From contig NC_074716.1 in the NCBI RefSeq assembly GCF_947242115.1, positions 50,011,569 to 50,075,568 of the forward strand: DNA of 64,000 nucleotides. Direction: 5' to 3'. The stretch is from Biomphalaria glabrata. Lineage: Eukaryota > Mollusca > Gastropoda > Planorbidae. The notes beneath the pieces are model-generated. The model had not been told where the DNA came from, searched no databases, and saw only the letters and a list, made by a program, of their open reading frames with translations. This document shows, in pieces, positions 12,288-25,500 of the stretch. The translations under genes were made by a program, and so were the position numbers. Position 1 is the stretch's first letter. The number at the start of each line of letters is the position of its first letter.

Positions 12288-12410
12288 TTAACTAACACTA
12301 ATATAAATATATTAATATACATATAAAGAACTAGATCAAGATCTAATATAGAGTCTAATTACTAATTTGACTAACACTAATATAAATGATATTAAATAAT
12401 AATTTAATTT
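12288..12410. repeat. Short direct duplication
   Basis: The sequence agtctaattactaattt(a/g)actaacactaatataaat occurs twice about 70 bases apart (near 12270-12310 and 12353-12388). AT-rich, no coding. Confidence 0.6.
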
Positions 12411-12533
12411 GTCGAGCGATGTTAGTGCTAACAATCATATTCATGATGTAGTTCAAAAAGCTTACAAATACAAGGCGTTGTCATTCATTGTGATAACATT
12501 ATTTAGAATCTAGATCTATATTAATATGGACAG

Positions 12534-12785
12534 TCTAACACTCTTGGTCATTTAGACATTTAAGTTAATTAAAGAAGGCAATAATTTTAATAAATATAAA
12601 TATTATTATAATATATGGTCAATATACATTATATTCTAGACTGTCACTGTGTCTGTAGACTTAATTAACTTAATAAATAATTAGATCTAGTATAACTAAA
12701 TAAGACAACAAGTTAATTATTTATATTAATAAGACTATTGTATTCTTTAATTAACTTTAATGTCTAAATGACCAAGAGTGTTAGA
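12534..12785. mobile_element. 252-bp inverted-repeat (foldback/MITE-like) element
   Basis: Left arm 12534-12577 (tctaacactcttggtcattt..) is the reverse complement of the right arm 12743-12785 (..aaatgaccaagagtgttaga). About 43 bases pair with a few changes around taagttaattaaag. The AT-rich interior has weaker internal pairing. No transposase and no clear target-site duplication. A MITE or foldback element is the simplest reading. Confidence 0.7.
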
Positions 12786-13545
12786 GACATTAGTGATTAG
12801 ACATTATAAAAAAATGATTATTATTATTATATTAGATTAGAGATTGATAATGATTATCATTCATGAAATTGAAATGATTGATATATTAAATAAATAGATG
12901 ATTAGATCTAGATATGCAGATAAACAATACCAATGAAACTTAGATCTAGGTCTTAATTATAGTTCTCACATAACAGATCTAGACATCTATATGCTGCAAA
13001 ATGTAATATATTGTTCGTGTATTTGATTTTGGAACCATTGAGTCCATTGCCATTGTCTCAATGATGACTAAAGTCGTTGTTTTCCTTAGCATCAAAGGGA
13101 GACCACTGTGATCGTTAGAATATATTTTAGATATTGACCCATGATTGACCTAGATCTAGAATATTTCCACCATGATTTCCACACACACAAACACAGTTCG
13201 CCTTTTAGGACCAAATAATTATTTCACATACCTTATTTTATTTAGGTTTAATAACCCATCAAATACATTTAAATAATAAAATAATCGTTTATCAAAATAT
13301 GCCTAACAGAATAAATAATAATAACTTAAAAAACAAATTAATTTCTCGGTAAGACAAAAATGTTGATCATTTAGCATAATTCAACGAAATAATAATACAC
13401 TTACATGAATATAGTCTTAGTGCAACGCTTCTACTAGATCTGAAAGTCAATTAGACCTGTCTTATTGTTATACAAGAAAAATTGCAATGAAACAAAACAG
13501 GATTGCCGCCCAACCTTATAGATCTAGATAAAACAAGCAATTCGG
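12786..13545. other. AT-rich intergenic stretch rich in agatctag
   Basis: No exon recognised. Several tagatctag/agatctag motifs occur, similar to the cluster upstream of CHAF1B. Confidence 0.4.
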
Positions 13546-13857
13546 ACTGTCGCCAGAGGCGGCTTTAGAAGTGTGCCGGACCCTGGGTGTCATATCAAGA
13601 TCGCGAATATTTGTCTCCATATCTTTGCGTACTTTGTGGAAGAGCGGGCTATGACGTTTTCTAGCTGTGACTCAAAGAAAAGAAAATATTTGGTCCATGT
13701 GGTAGTTTTCACTGTTGCAATACTGAGGCCATGGCGATCTGTGAGGCCTTAAAAATCAGACTCTTCACAGTTTCGTGGTCACTGACTTTTAAGCCTGTAA
13801 TATAGGCTAATCAAAGTCCTGGCCGTGTCCCCCCCCCCCCCCCCAATCTGTCCACCA

Positions 13858-13985
13858 ATGAAAGATACACTGCTTTCCCTAACCCGTAAATGTGCATCTG
13901 GTGATCGAAGCTTCTCGCACCTCAAACAAATAAAGAATTGCTTGAGGTCAGCAATTCACGAAGATAGATTGAACAACCTGATTTG
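13858..13985 (+). pseudogene. hAT transposase C-terminal (dimerisation) remnant
   Basis: The plus strand reads DTLLSLTRKCASGDRSFSHL, then KQIKNCLRSAIHEDRLNNLI and a stop. The pattern (E/G)RSFS-x-L-x-x-I-K-x-x-L-R-S..R-L-x-x-L is the conserved C-terminus of hAT transposases. The rest of the protein is not recognisable upstream, so this is a truncated remnant. It is the only autonomous-type hAT coding trace in the window and may be distantly related to the source of the MITEs, but no terminal repeats were matched. Confidence 0.75.
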
Positions 13986-14134
13986 AACCTCTCAGACCCT
14001 AACTCAAATGGAGTTAGTTGATTATGAAGGAACCTCTGAAACTCAATAACTTAAATTTTCCCTACACATTTCTCAACATCTATTCACGTTTACCGCTTTA
14101 GTATCTTTAAAGATTTATCTGCTATTATATTATA

Positions 14135-14182
14135 ATCTACAGACGTTACTTCAAAGAAGAGATAGTAACGTCCTGAGCGTAT
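14135..14182 (-). mobile_element. Tiny LINE 3'-end fragment
   Basis: tataatctacagacgttact followed by tcaaagaagagatagtaacgtcctg matches the 3' terminus of the tatct-tailed LINE at 8402 and 36836. Only the extreme 3' end remains. Confidence 0.5.
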
Positions 14183-14443
14183 CCTTGTCAATGTAGAAAG
14201 GGCAGATAACTTTGATAAATGAAGTCATGACACACTCTAGTGAACAGGTCAATTAAAAATATTCATTTTATTTAATCAATTTTTTTCACGTTTATTTCAT
14301 TTAAAAATTGATATCAAAAAAAGATATTTTTTTTATTATATTTATTTCAAAATATTGAATTTTTTGTACTATTAATATATTTGTGAATTTAAGAACGTGG
14401 CAGCCGTGCTTCTGTATCCCATTAGTTGTGGTGTAGGTTAGAG

Positions 14444-14625
14444 CAGAAGTTTTCAAACATTTTTGACCCGGGGACCGTTTTATAAATTCAAAACTTGCCC
14501 CCGAAACCTTAAGTGAAAAATCTTTTAACGAAGAAAGTATTTTTATTGTATACAATTTTTATATTTCTGCAGACCCCTTACAGCTGTCTCAGAGACCTCT
14601 GCAGACCACAGTTTGAGAAACACTA
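14444..14625 (+). mobile_element. hAT-type MITE, 182 bp, with 8-bp TSD
   Basis: Ends cagaagttttcaaac and gtttgagaaacacta are inverted repeats. Flanks ggttagag (14436-14443) and ggttaggg (14626-14633) form an 8-bp duplication with one change. No transposase. A distinct family from the 6673 element but the same superfamily. Confidence 0.85.
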
Positions 14626-14633
14626 GGTTAGGG

Positions 14634-15036
14634 ACACTTATAGAGTAGTATTCACAACACTTATTAAGAAACAAGACAAAAAAGAGAAATCTTCATAGTT
14701 TTAATGACTGAACATGTTCCTCAGCTTTATGAATAAACATGTAGAGAAGCATAGTCATATTTTATCTATTGAGTGTCTTTGAACATTATTCACAGTTAAA
14801 TCCTTATACTATACAAGACAAAGATGTAAAAATTGAAACAAATTAAGAGTTATTTTATGACATTTTCAGTCAACAACATATCCTAAGTTATAATAATCAT
14901 TTTAATCATTTATGTGACAAAAATTTCAAGTCAATAAAAGATGCATAGCGTTATGTTCATTTACTAAAACTAACCAGGTCATAGAGAGTAATACAGTATT
15001 AAAACTGGTCACGTTTTTAGAATCATTGGATCATGT
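14634..15036. other. AT-rich intergenic stretch
   Basis: Nothing recognised. Confidence 0.4.
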
Positions 15037-15300
15037 CTGTTACCATAATTTGGTCAGAGACTTTAAAGGATCTTATTCTTATTACAAGATGTGGAAAGGG
15101 AGATGAGCACTCCACTACCTATAAAATGCTTCTGATTGTATGCATTTCAAATGGATCAGATATTGGGACCCACAGAACTGTTAACACTGACAGGAGAAGC
15201 GTCATAGGCAAGTATCTGGCACCTAAACCAGAAAGCATTAGTCAGGAGGGGCCTTGGAATCATTTGAACCTATTAGAATCTCAGGGTTACAATCCCAAAA
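15037..15300 (+). mobile_element. Diverged fragment of the LINE-associated repeat also at 32540
   Basis: Shares acctataaa(a/g)tgctt, cagacaggagaag/ctgacaggagaag, gcaa.tatctggcacctaaa ccag and gtcaggaggggc with 32560-32755. It is the 5'-type portion of the composite element at 32520-33620. The 100-codon open frame here has no domain of its own. Confidence 0.6.
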
Positions 15301-15861
15301 TCATATTTGCTACAACGAAAGGTATTGTCTGTTAAAATCATTACATGAAAAAAAATAAGATTGAAGTTAAAAATGGTTTATAAATGAACAGAATAGTTCT
15401 CAATTTGATATGGCTCTGAAATACAGCCTATGAAATAATAAAGTCAAAGATTATTTTTGAATCTATTCATGTCACAAAAAAACACTTTTTGTATGGAAGG
15501 TTACAAAAAAGTTTTGTTTTTTTTAATTTACATATTAGGCATAAAAGCAAGGTCTGTTTAAAATACAACATTATATACAGAATACCCCTGTTCCATTTAA
15601 TCAATGCACAGGCAGTAAACCGTTTAAAAAAAAAAAAAGCTAAAATAAAGTAGAATTTAACCTACATTAAAGAATCTTTTAATTAAGTTTAAACATGTCT
15701 AAAACTGAACTATTGATTCTGATTGTTAAAGTGCAATAAAAATAATGATTGATATAAATTTTTCCCCTCTTTCTTGCCACTATTGCAGAATTATTATTAT
15801 TTTTTTAAAAATTGGCAGATAATATTGTTGCAAAAAAAAAAATCACAATCGCAGAAAGAAA
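15301..15861. other. 3' flank of CHAF1B
   Basis: AT-rich sequence downstream of the CHAF1B stop. On the minus strand there are several ATTAAA-like hexamers (for example near 15523, 15595 and 15675) but no clear AATAAA, so the polyadenylation site is not fixed. Confidence 0.4.
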
Positions 15862-15920
15862 GTGTGTCGCATGCTCTGGTCTGTCAGCGTCATGGTACCG
15901 GGTTCAAACCCTGCTTGCCG
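15862..15920 (+). repeat. tRNA-derived SINE fragment
   Basis: gcatgctctggtctgtcagc..accgggttcaaaccctgctt. A perfect B-box-like ggttcaaaccc sits at tRNA spacing from a weak A box. Too degenerate to be a tRNA gene. Confidence 0.5.
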
Positions 15921-16142
15921 CCATCATCCAACATCTTGTGGAAGATGTAATAATCTTCAATTCGGAAAGAACATCAGAAATTTGTAAAACATATACAAAC
16001 AAAAAACAATACAGAGATAGTCAAGGATTTTCCTCTGTAAAATCAAATACAAACTTCAGACAACATAATGGAGACAAAAGAATCTATAATCAAATGTCTA
16101 TAAGCCGGCGTAATGAATATGAGGATCACTTTTGCACATTAA

Positions 16143-16535
16143 TTATTTTACCAGGGTAATGAGCTGTATCCTCCTTTTCTTGGGTGCTTCCTTCTTTTCT
16201 TCTGTTGATTTGTCGTTAACATCAGAAAAGCCTGCAGCCTCTGACAGTTCTGCATCCTTTAAGGTTATTTGATTCACAGAATCAGACAAACTTTCTTTTT
16301 TATGGTCGGAGTCCGATGAGTCCTGTTTAGTTGATCCACTTAATGTAGATGTTGGGGTACTCGGTGTTGTCAGAGTTTCTGATGGAGTAGATGGCGCTTT
16401 AGTTGTGTCCTGTGGTGAAGGAGGTGTAGTTGGTTTGGAAGGTAATTTGCTTTCGGAGTAATTAGAGAATGGAAGATCCATTTTCTCTGGTGTCTTGACG
16501 TCATCTTCAACTTCCATAGAAACATCAAGAATGAC
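16143..16535 (-). CDS. CHAF1B terminal coding exon 12 (130 codons + stop)
   Basis: Acceptor tttgcag. Encodes a Ser/Thr/Pro/acidic low-complexity tail ([39 protein letters not shown]) and ends [12 protein letters not shown] plus TAA. The basic RRIxL end is the likely ASF1-binding B-like motif. Vertebrate p60 has two such motifs (RRVTL and RRINL); only one is visible here. Confidence 0.93.
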   Translation of the reverse strand, partial: VILDVSMEVEDDVKTPEKMDLPFSNYSESKLPSKPTTPPSPQDTTKAPSTPSETLTTPSTPTSTLSGSTKQDSSDSDHKKESLSDSVNQITLKDAELSEAAGFSDVNDKSTEEKKEAPKKRRIQLITLVK

Positions 16536-19500
16536 CTGCAAAGTAAAACCCAAACTCTGTATAAAAATTGCATAAATAAACCATTCTATTCACTTTTGAC
16601 TGTTTTACCAATAACTACCATATTTATGTACATTTCATTTTGTTATTGCTTTTGTATACTAAGGTACAACTTTCATGCTACCATGCAGAGAATTAATATA
16701 AAAAACAAGGTTATAAAGACAGTTTGTGTGGAAACACAAAGTCAAAATCGGCCCCGAAGTGGTCCACCCAGGTAGGTAAAAAGGCAGGTTTCAATATTTT
16801 CAGAACGAATATCAGAATGAAATTCTATCAAAGGCAAATGACAGAGAAGAATGGAGAAAGAAAGTTGACATACTTTGTGTGGTGCCTCAACGGTCCAGCA
16901 GACCAAGAGATAGGTGAAAGTGAAGGAGAAATTCAATGTGAACCTGGCCTAACTAATGTCATATAATAATTGAACTTATTGTTCTGTAAAGGTTCAATCT
17001 CTTATTCAAAGCCTCAAGAAAAAGAAAAAATATTTCCATAAAAAAAAAAAAAAATTCTCCCCTATCTTTTTGTTCAGTGTACCATAGCCGTGGTGCAGCA
17101 CTGTAGTTCACACGATAATATGAAAAACTACTTATTAATAGTTGTTTTAAATCATATTCCACTTAAAGGCATAATAAGTACATTTTTTCACTTTAAAAAT
17201 ACAAATATAATATTTTTTTGTAAATGTAGTAGTTAGTATGAAAGAACTTACTGAACCTAGCATTACAAAAAAATCTAAAAATGTGTTAAAAATATGGTAA
17301 ATTGCCATCTCCCTTACTAAATAGCCTCAGTGTTTGTTACTATTAATAGTGAATAGTTGTAAAAATGGTGTATTTTTATGAAAAACTGCTTGCATAGTTG
17401 ATTTCAAAAATTAAATTGTTCACTTTCAGAAAAGAAAAAAGTAGCTGTTGTCTCAGAACTTTGAATGGTCTAAAATATCATGATTACAGTTTTCACTGTC
17501 TTTTCTAGTTTACGAGATCTAAACGGGACAGATAAAAATGCATTGAAAATGTGTAAAAAATCTGTGTGTTTTCCAAAGGGAAACTATTCAAGATTAAATT
17601 ATAAGCAATTAAAAACATTTTGGGGGGAAAGAAAACAAAACAACTGACTTTTTAAGCATGGACAATGAGTTCGTCGATTTGGCTGAAAGAATGGGGTCAA
17701 ATCAATAATGATATCATTGATTAGGAGAGAAAGAGTTAAATATGACTGAATCTAGTCAAGGTCTGATGAGAAATATATGAAAACCTTTGCTAAGCAATAG
17801 GACTGTGAATTTAAAATCCCTCCAAGAATATTCTTTACAAATATTGAACTGTGTAAAAGCAAGAGTGCCCATCCCATTTCTCAATCCAAAATAACATTAT
17901 GGATGACTATACTAATGATTCAAGTAATGGATATATATTTAATAATCCACAAACTTACTTTTGTGGTTGGGGAGTTGCTCAGGGCTGACTTTTGAGTCTC
18001 TGGCGTTTTGACAATGTATGGTATTCCAAGCTCATTATCTTCAAAAGTTGCGATGGTACAGAAGCCATCGGTGGATGAGACTATCAGCGCTCTGCCGTCT
18101 CCTGTCCTGAAAATGATAAAGGAATAAGGTCAGCCTTAAATAATTTATAGAGACCATAGAAAAAATAAATAAAGGACTGGGGTTAAGTCCTCATTGACAA
18201 CCCAAAATTAACTAAGGCAACATTACCTTCTCAACACCTAAATTATGCCAAACTTCCACTGACTATACAAACCTCTTAGACATATACTAATTGTACATAC
18301 GAAATTTTTTTTTTTTACTGTTAAGACTTAAAGGTATGGAAACAAAATTTTACCTGTAATACTTGATACCTATTACTTAGTAGATACAATTAGCATGAGG
18401 GGTTTCATAACAAATTTCCTATAAAATGACTAGTTTGGGCCCAGACAATAAGAAATTATTTTACGTGACTTATATTTAAATCAAATTTACCTTCAAATTT
18501 GTGTTTCTAAATTATTTTTACATACATTCGTTCGCCATAGCTGCAATTCTACTCTTGATATCGCACGCTTCTAATTATATACCTATACACAAGTCAGTTT
18601 TTTTTCATTAAAAAATTTGATTTAGGTCGATTAGCTATTTTTAGCTCCATTCATAATATTTTTAGATTCATGAATTCATGCATACCAACGGGCAGCGGGC
18701 ATCTTGATAGTATTAAATAAAATATGCTTAACTGAACTCTTACCACGATAAGTCGCTGATCTGATGATAATGAATATTTTTCAAAAGACCAACTGGCATC
18801 GTCTGTTGCGTGTCGTAAATGATAACAGAGTCCTCAGTGGCGACAGCAAAGACAATACGATAGGGAAGGCTGGCAAAAATATGACCAAAAATAAAATTTT
18901 TTAATTTATTTTTACTTAAAAAAAAAAAGTAGCAAAAATATGACCCCCCCCCCCCCCCCCCCCAAAAAAATATTTTATTTTTACTTGTGAAAAAAAAAAA
19001 AAAAAAAAAAGTAGTAGATGCTTTTCTCTAACTAAATAAAAACTGGAAGGACATGATTAAATTTTTTGGCATTAAACATTTTTAAATAAATCAGACATCT
19101 TAACTAGAAACGTACCTAAATAATGATTTGTGTTTCTCCCAAGGCTTTTGGTTGTCTGTTGATTCTGGTTCTGAGAAAAGAAAATGTTATTATTACTGAA
19201 AGACTAAAATTCCCCTCCCCCCCCCTGCTTGATAATAAAATAATTATAATTAAATTCAATCTATTTACATTCATTACAAATAAAATGAGATTATAATTGT
19301 TCCTAACAAATCCTTTGTGACATCAACTATCTGAATTATAAATAAATGTGATTTTAATCAAGGAAACTGAGATCTATGACAAAAATTGTAAGGTAGACTT
19401 ATCAAAAAGAGTCACTAAAGAAACAAGACATTTCTCTTTACCATCTGTGACTGGTCTCAGCTGGAATAGTTGAGGATTTATTCGAACTACTGTGGTGCTC

Positions 19501-22500
19501 TTCTCGGCACTAGGCAAATATATGGCAGGTCTGTGGATGAGATAAATTGGACCAGTTGAATGCTGAAGATCTGCCTCTCCAAACAGTGACTCTAAACAGG
19601 GAAGTTTCTTGCTAAGAGTGATGAGAATGTGTGTTTTTCTTGAAATTCTCAGTACCAGGTCTACCATTGACCTGGCACATTTTCAAAAATACACAGAGAA
19701 ATAAGCAATATAGGCCCAGGCTCATGAATGCAGGCCCTTGACAGTCAGCCCAACATAAGAGATGAATCTGACGGGTCCCAACGTTTGAAATGGTTATCAT
19801 GGATTAACATTTTTCAAAGTCAATGACTCAATGTTAGTCTTAACTTATTTCTCAATGAGCACTAAAGAAAGGTAAACACTCACAAAATGCTGTATTTTAT
19901 ATTTAAAACCCAGTCAAGAAACCTTTTCCATGTACACAGGGAGGTGGAAGGTTTTAAATTAATTTCTTTTTCTCCTGCGAACTGTATTTAAAAAGAACAC
20001 ATCATTAGAAAAACAAATGTTCAACACTTCCTAAGTGTTCATTATTTTTACAATAAAATTATTTGTGTGAAATTGAACTGTGAACATATTGTTATAAACC
20101 TGGTGGTGGCACAGATGGGGGTAGTGGTGTGTGTGTAGTCAGCCGATGCAAATCGCCCCAGGCCAGCGCTAGACGAGCGGTCAACCGTGACGAGTTACGA
20201 CGATCGGCCGAGACGAGTGTCAACAAGAGAGTTCGGGAAGGATCGCCGACGTGAACAGAGCTCAGGGGCGTCACGAGAGTTGTAGTCATCTGACCATCTA
20301 GAAATGTCGAGCGGCGTTCTGTCCGGTTCGAGAAGGCCAGTAGGGACCCTATATAAGAGCGGAGGTGACGCAGTCAAGGGGGTTCAGAAAGCGGGTTCAC
20401 GACAGGAGTTCAGAACACGGTCGACTACAGCACAGTTCAACGGTGTGGTTCTGTACGGAGCATTACGACGGTTCAGTGCGGAGTACTGTCAAGTACAGTT
20501 GAGACGAACGGCGTCTTGATCTTGGTCTGTGATCGAGTCCGACACAACGAGCCCAAGTGTGTGAAGTCAGTCCCGAACTGTTGAACCCAGTGCAAGCCCG
20601 GAACGAGACGGAGAGGCCAGTGCAAGACTTGATACGGCGGAACGGTGGTATCGGAGAGATATTTGTTATCGCAGAGCTATTTGTACTGTTCTACGTGCTG
20701 CCAATTGTACAGTATTGGCTGTTATTTATGGACATTAAACCTTTACGTTATTTTGGAGCCCTGACTTGTCAAGTTCTTTAAGTTGGTGGTGTATGGTGCA
20801 GTTTGCAGAGAGCCTGGATAGTGAGATTCGTAACAATATATTTGGTATGTGATCTTTATCTTTGTTAGATAAAAAAACATGAAATCCATAAACCAAAGAT
20901 GTTTTAATGCTGCAGCGTCTTGATCTACATGTTCAATAAAACCTACACAAAAGTATTTTAAAATTCTATCATAAAAAGAAGGCGGTAGTGCACTTGGCTT
21001 CTGAACTGGGGGTCCTGGGTTTGAATCCATGTGAAGACTGAGATTTTTTTTTCGGGATCTTTAGGCACCTCTGAGTCCATCAAGCTAAGAAATAAGTTTG
21101 GGAAAAGTTAAAGTGGTGGGTCATTGTGCTGGACATATGACATCTTCATAAACAGTGGGCCACAAAAACATGACATTTACATCATCTGCCCTATAGATCA
21201 TAAGATCTGAAAGGGGAACTATTATAAAAAAAAATTACTCAAAATAAATGACTACCTAAAAACTTACTTTGAAATAGCGCCTCTAGCAAAAATATAAGAA
21301 GAGTTAATAGTTTTCCCATCACCTAGTTCCATACAACCAGCGGGCGTGACCAATAACTGACCATCAGGTGAGAATTCTAAGCGTCTGAAGAATGACCGAA
21401 GACTGTCATCGTGGAAAATTCGAAAGGATTTCGGCTTAGAATCCCCCTGAGCATCTCCGGATGGGCTGGAGGAGGTGAGATGACCTGGTAGTGACATCTT
21501 ACTAACATTGTTGACACATGTCTTCGAACTTAAATTGTATAGTCTTAGAGATCTGTAGAGAGTAGTTAAATAGATACTCAACGTTTATGTTTTATTTTAT
21601 TATATTTATTTTATTTATTATCTTAAGGAGTGAAGGTAAAGTGAATTGAATGTCTTAAGACAAAGTCTGGAATATTCTTTTTTTTTTTTTTTATTTTACA
21701 TCTTTTTGAGTCTAACTAATTTTAATATTTATAAGCTTTTCATGATCCATCATGCGATAGTAGGCCAATGTGCTTGCTACAAGTCACCACAATAAGACAT
21801 TGACCACAAAAGTATAACCTTCGTCTAACACATAACTTTTACTTTTTTCATCTTATGGATAGGTTAGTGATTATGTAATGGATTTGTAAAACTTACAGAA
21901 AGTGTAGTGTTAGGATTGAAGCTAGTTGAAAATGATAATACTGATTGGACACCTCAACTACTAGCTTACATGATAAAAGATAAAACTAAATCTGTAGAAT
22001 ACCTGTCAGCACTAAGAGTAGCGATGTACTTTCCAAGAGGATCAAATGACACTCCCTGCACATAACTTTTATGCTCATTAAACAGGGCAAGTTTAGTATC
22101 TGGCGAGGAACATGTTCAAGAACAATGACAAATCCATGTTAATCAACAACATTGGTTTTTGTTAAAAACATACACTAATGAGGTGATGAAATTTTAATCT
22201 AATAAAACAAATAAATAAAACAAAAAAAAAAACTGTTCATTATAAAATAATAATAAAATAACAACCAGTCAATAAAATTCTTTGAATCTGACTACAGGAG
22301 AGCAATATCATGATAATGACCACCAGACTAAAGAAATCTTGCTATAATACAGATGTGTGGCTTTTAAAATGTAGAAGATGGATATGTCACTGTCACAATA
22401 TAGAAGATATCAATGTCACAATCTAGAAGATGAATATATTGGTTTTTGTTAAAAACATACACTAATGAGGTGATGAAATTTTAATCTAATAAAACAAATA

Positions 22501-25500
22501 AATAAAACAAAAAAAAAACTGTTCATTATAAAATAATAATAAAATAACAACCAGTCAATAAAATTCTTTGAATCTGACTACAGGAGAGCAATATCATGAT
22601 AATGACCACCAGACTAAAGAAATCTTGCTATAATACAGATGTGTGGCTTTTAAAATGTAGAAGATGGATATGTCACTGTCACAATATAGAAGATATCAAT
22701 GTCACAATCTAGAAGATGAATATGTCAATGTCACAATCTAAAAGTTGAATGTGTCACTATCACAATCTAGAAGATAAATATGTCAATGTCACAATCTAGA
22801 AAATGAAAATGATCAGTCTACAAGATGAAAGTCATTATCACAATCTACAAGATAATGTATGTCACTGTCACAATTTAAAAGATGAATGTATGTCACTGTC
22901 ATAATCTAGAAGATGACTGTATGTCACTGTCACAATCTAGAAGATGAATGTATGTCACTGTCACAATCTAGAAGATGAATGTATGTCACTGTCACAATCT
23001 AGAAGATGAATGTGTCACTGTCACAATCTAGAAGATGAATGTGTAACTGTCACAATCTAGAAGATGAATGTGTAACTGTCACAATCTAGAAGATGAATGT
23101 GTAACTGTCACAATCTAGAAGATGAATGTGCCCAATATTCCTTTCTATTTAAATTTCCAACTTCTAAAACTTTCAGTGTCTTCACAAGCTTTTTTTTTGC
23201 CCTTTGTTCTAGTTTATTACTTACCCTTCCCCCTAAAAAAAAAAAGAAAAACACCTACCTTTCACAACATCCCAGACAATGGCACTGTTGTCTACAGAAC
23301 CAGATACCAAATAGCGATTATCTTTGGACCAACTGATGTCAGCAACATCCAATAAATGACCCCTGTAAATTACAAAAAAAATATTTTTTGGCAGACGTGT
23401 TTACAGCTCATCTTATCAACCGTTAAAGAAATTTGAAACATATGTGGCCTAAGTTATTGGATGTTTGTCGACTGATTATCATCTATGACACACACACAAA
23501 ACCCTCACTGACTGAATGGTTTACCACCAACTCCACCATTCAGGGGCTGTTTAAAACTGGGATCATACTATCCTATACTGCTCTTGCAATAACTATTACT
23601 ACTAAAATTAAATTATGGCTTTTATATAGCGCTACTTTCATGCTTATAGCATGCTCAGAGCGCTTTGGTCCAATCTCAGTTGTGAACCAGTGGGTGGGGG
23701 TTTATCTAGGAGAAGGTTTTTCCGTGCTGCCTTCAGGAGCTCAGTAAACACAACTCTGCCTGAATCGGGTGTCGAACCTCAAGCCCCCTTTATAGCCAAG
23801 CCAAGCCAAGTTTAAGTGCACTTAGCCTCTCTACCACGCTTCCCACTACTATTGCTTCTGTATTGCACATCTTCAAGGCTCCTATAACATACTCAATGCG
23901 CTTTGGTTTATTTTCTTTTGGAGGAGAGGTGGTATCTGGGAGAAGGATTCTGCGCTGCCTTTAGGCACTCAGCAAACACAACTCGGCTCAAGTTACACCT
24001 AGAGTTCAATTCACACACTACATCATAATTCAAAGCTTCCTCGGGCAGACAAGAGGTTGCTGCCAATGAGCCACACACCCCACAATTTTCGTATGTGAAG
24101 ATGCACTGGGTCTGCATGCAATGTTTGATTCTTCCAATTCTAGCTGTTCTTTCACGCAACATTTTTCATGCCTCGAAGACAACTATTTCATCGTAGGTCA
24201 TTAAAAAGTAAAGTAGCAATTACACATAAAACACTGAACCATAATCTTCAAATACAAAACCTAATAAAATACCCAGAAAGACACAAAGATAAAGGCACAT
24301 TTCTTGTTCCACATGCTAGGACAAAATTGTACTAATGCTCCTTCTTCCCTAATGCTATTAGAGCATAGAAGGGGTTGCCTGAGCTAGCCAGGAAAACCAG
24401 TGACTTGGCAAAATTTTGGTCATTGCTTAACAAGCATGACTAGATTGATATAAGGATACTTGTAGGACATAATCATCTGTATTTTATAAGAAGAAAAAGA
24501 AATATTAAATGGCTAGAACTAAAAGATCAAAGTTGTGTGTAACAAAATGTGAAAAAGGTGTCCCAATCTGACTATTCCAATGAAAACAGCAAAGCAAACA
24601 AATATCTTTAAGGGCTAATAGAATTCAAGGTCCAAATCTCAATGAATCAATCTGGACAGAGACAACAAAAAAAAAAAGTTCTGACCTAAAAAAAAAATAT
24701 GATCAGATAATAATTCTAATTTGTCATTTTATCATGGTCATTTTCAATCAATGAACCTCATTCACCAATCCTAAACAAACACCCCTCAAGTCATGTGCAA
24801 ACCCATCCTTTCTATGGGGGCTTCTGACCTAATTCAAATCAAACAGGAATATTTCGGGACCATACTTTTTGGTGTTTTATCCTTGGATATTGAATGACAG
24901 TTTATTTTGGTGAATGAGGTTCACTACTGTGACTGTTTTTGTGAATTTTTTTTTAGCCTCACTCTTAAATTTATGCTTTGTTTTATGACATTATAAGTTG
25001 TGTTAAAAGACTTGCTAATATAAATCAGCGTACAAAAAAACAACAAATTAAAGCAATGTTGGCTTTCTATTACCTCAAAGTTTTATGACACACCCAAGAT
25101 TCTTTGTCTTCTTCAACTTCCTCTTCAGCAAAGATATTATTGGCAGGGATAGAAGCGTCACTTAGTTTCCATAAGATGATTGCTGTGTCTGTGAACAGAT
25201 CATAATCATATTCCTTTTACTAATAGCTTCAGAAAACATACTTCTACTAAGTACATTGAAAACAGAAGGATTTAAAAAGTCTATTATATATATACTATTG
25301 TATGTATCTGCATCAAATTTTGTACACAGGTTTCTTTTACCTCCTAGGTGCTCACGAATGCTTTTGACAGATTCCCAACCTGAAAACCACCATTCGCTAA
25401 AAAGAGTGCAAACTCTATTAAACCTTTGCATTTTATTTTCAGTATTTTCCCATAAGCTACAGTCTACATATAAAGCATTATTTATAAATATCTGAGAGAG

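Noticed and set aside
15812-16159. 115-codon plus frame overlapping the CHAF1B last exon
   Set aside because: Opposite strand to a conserved exon and includes a SINE fragment; no domain.
20304-20781. 71- and 74-codon plus frames in the GC-richer block
   Set aside because: They lie wholly inside the solo LTR and have no domain.
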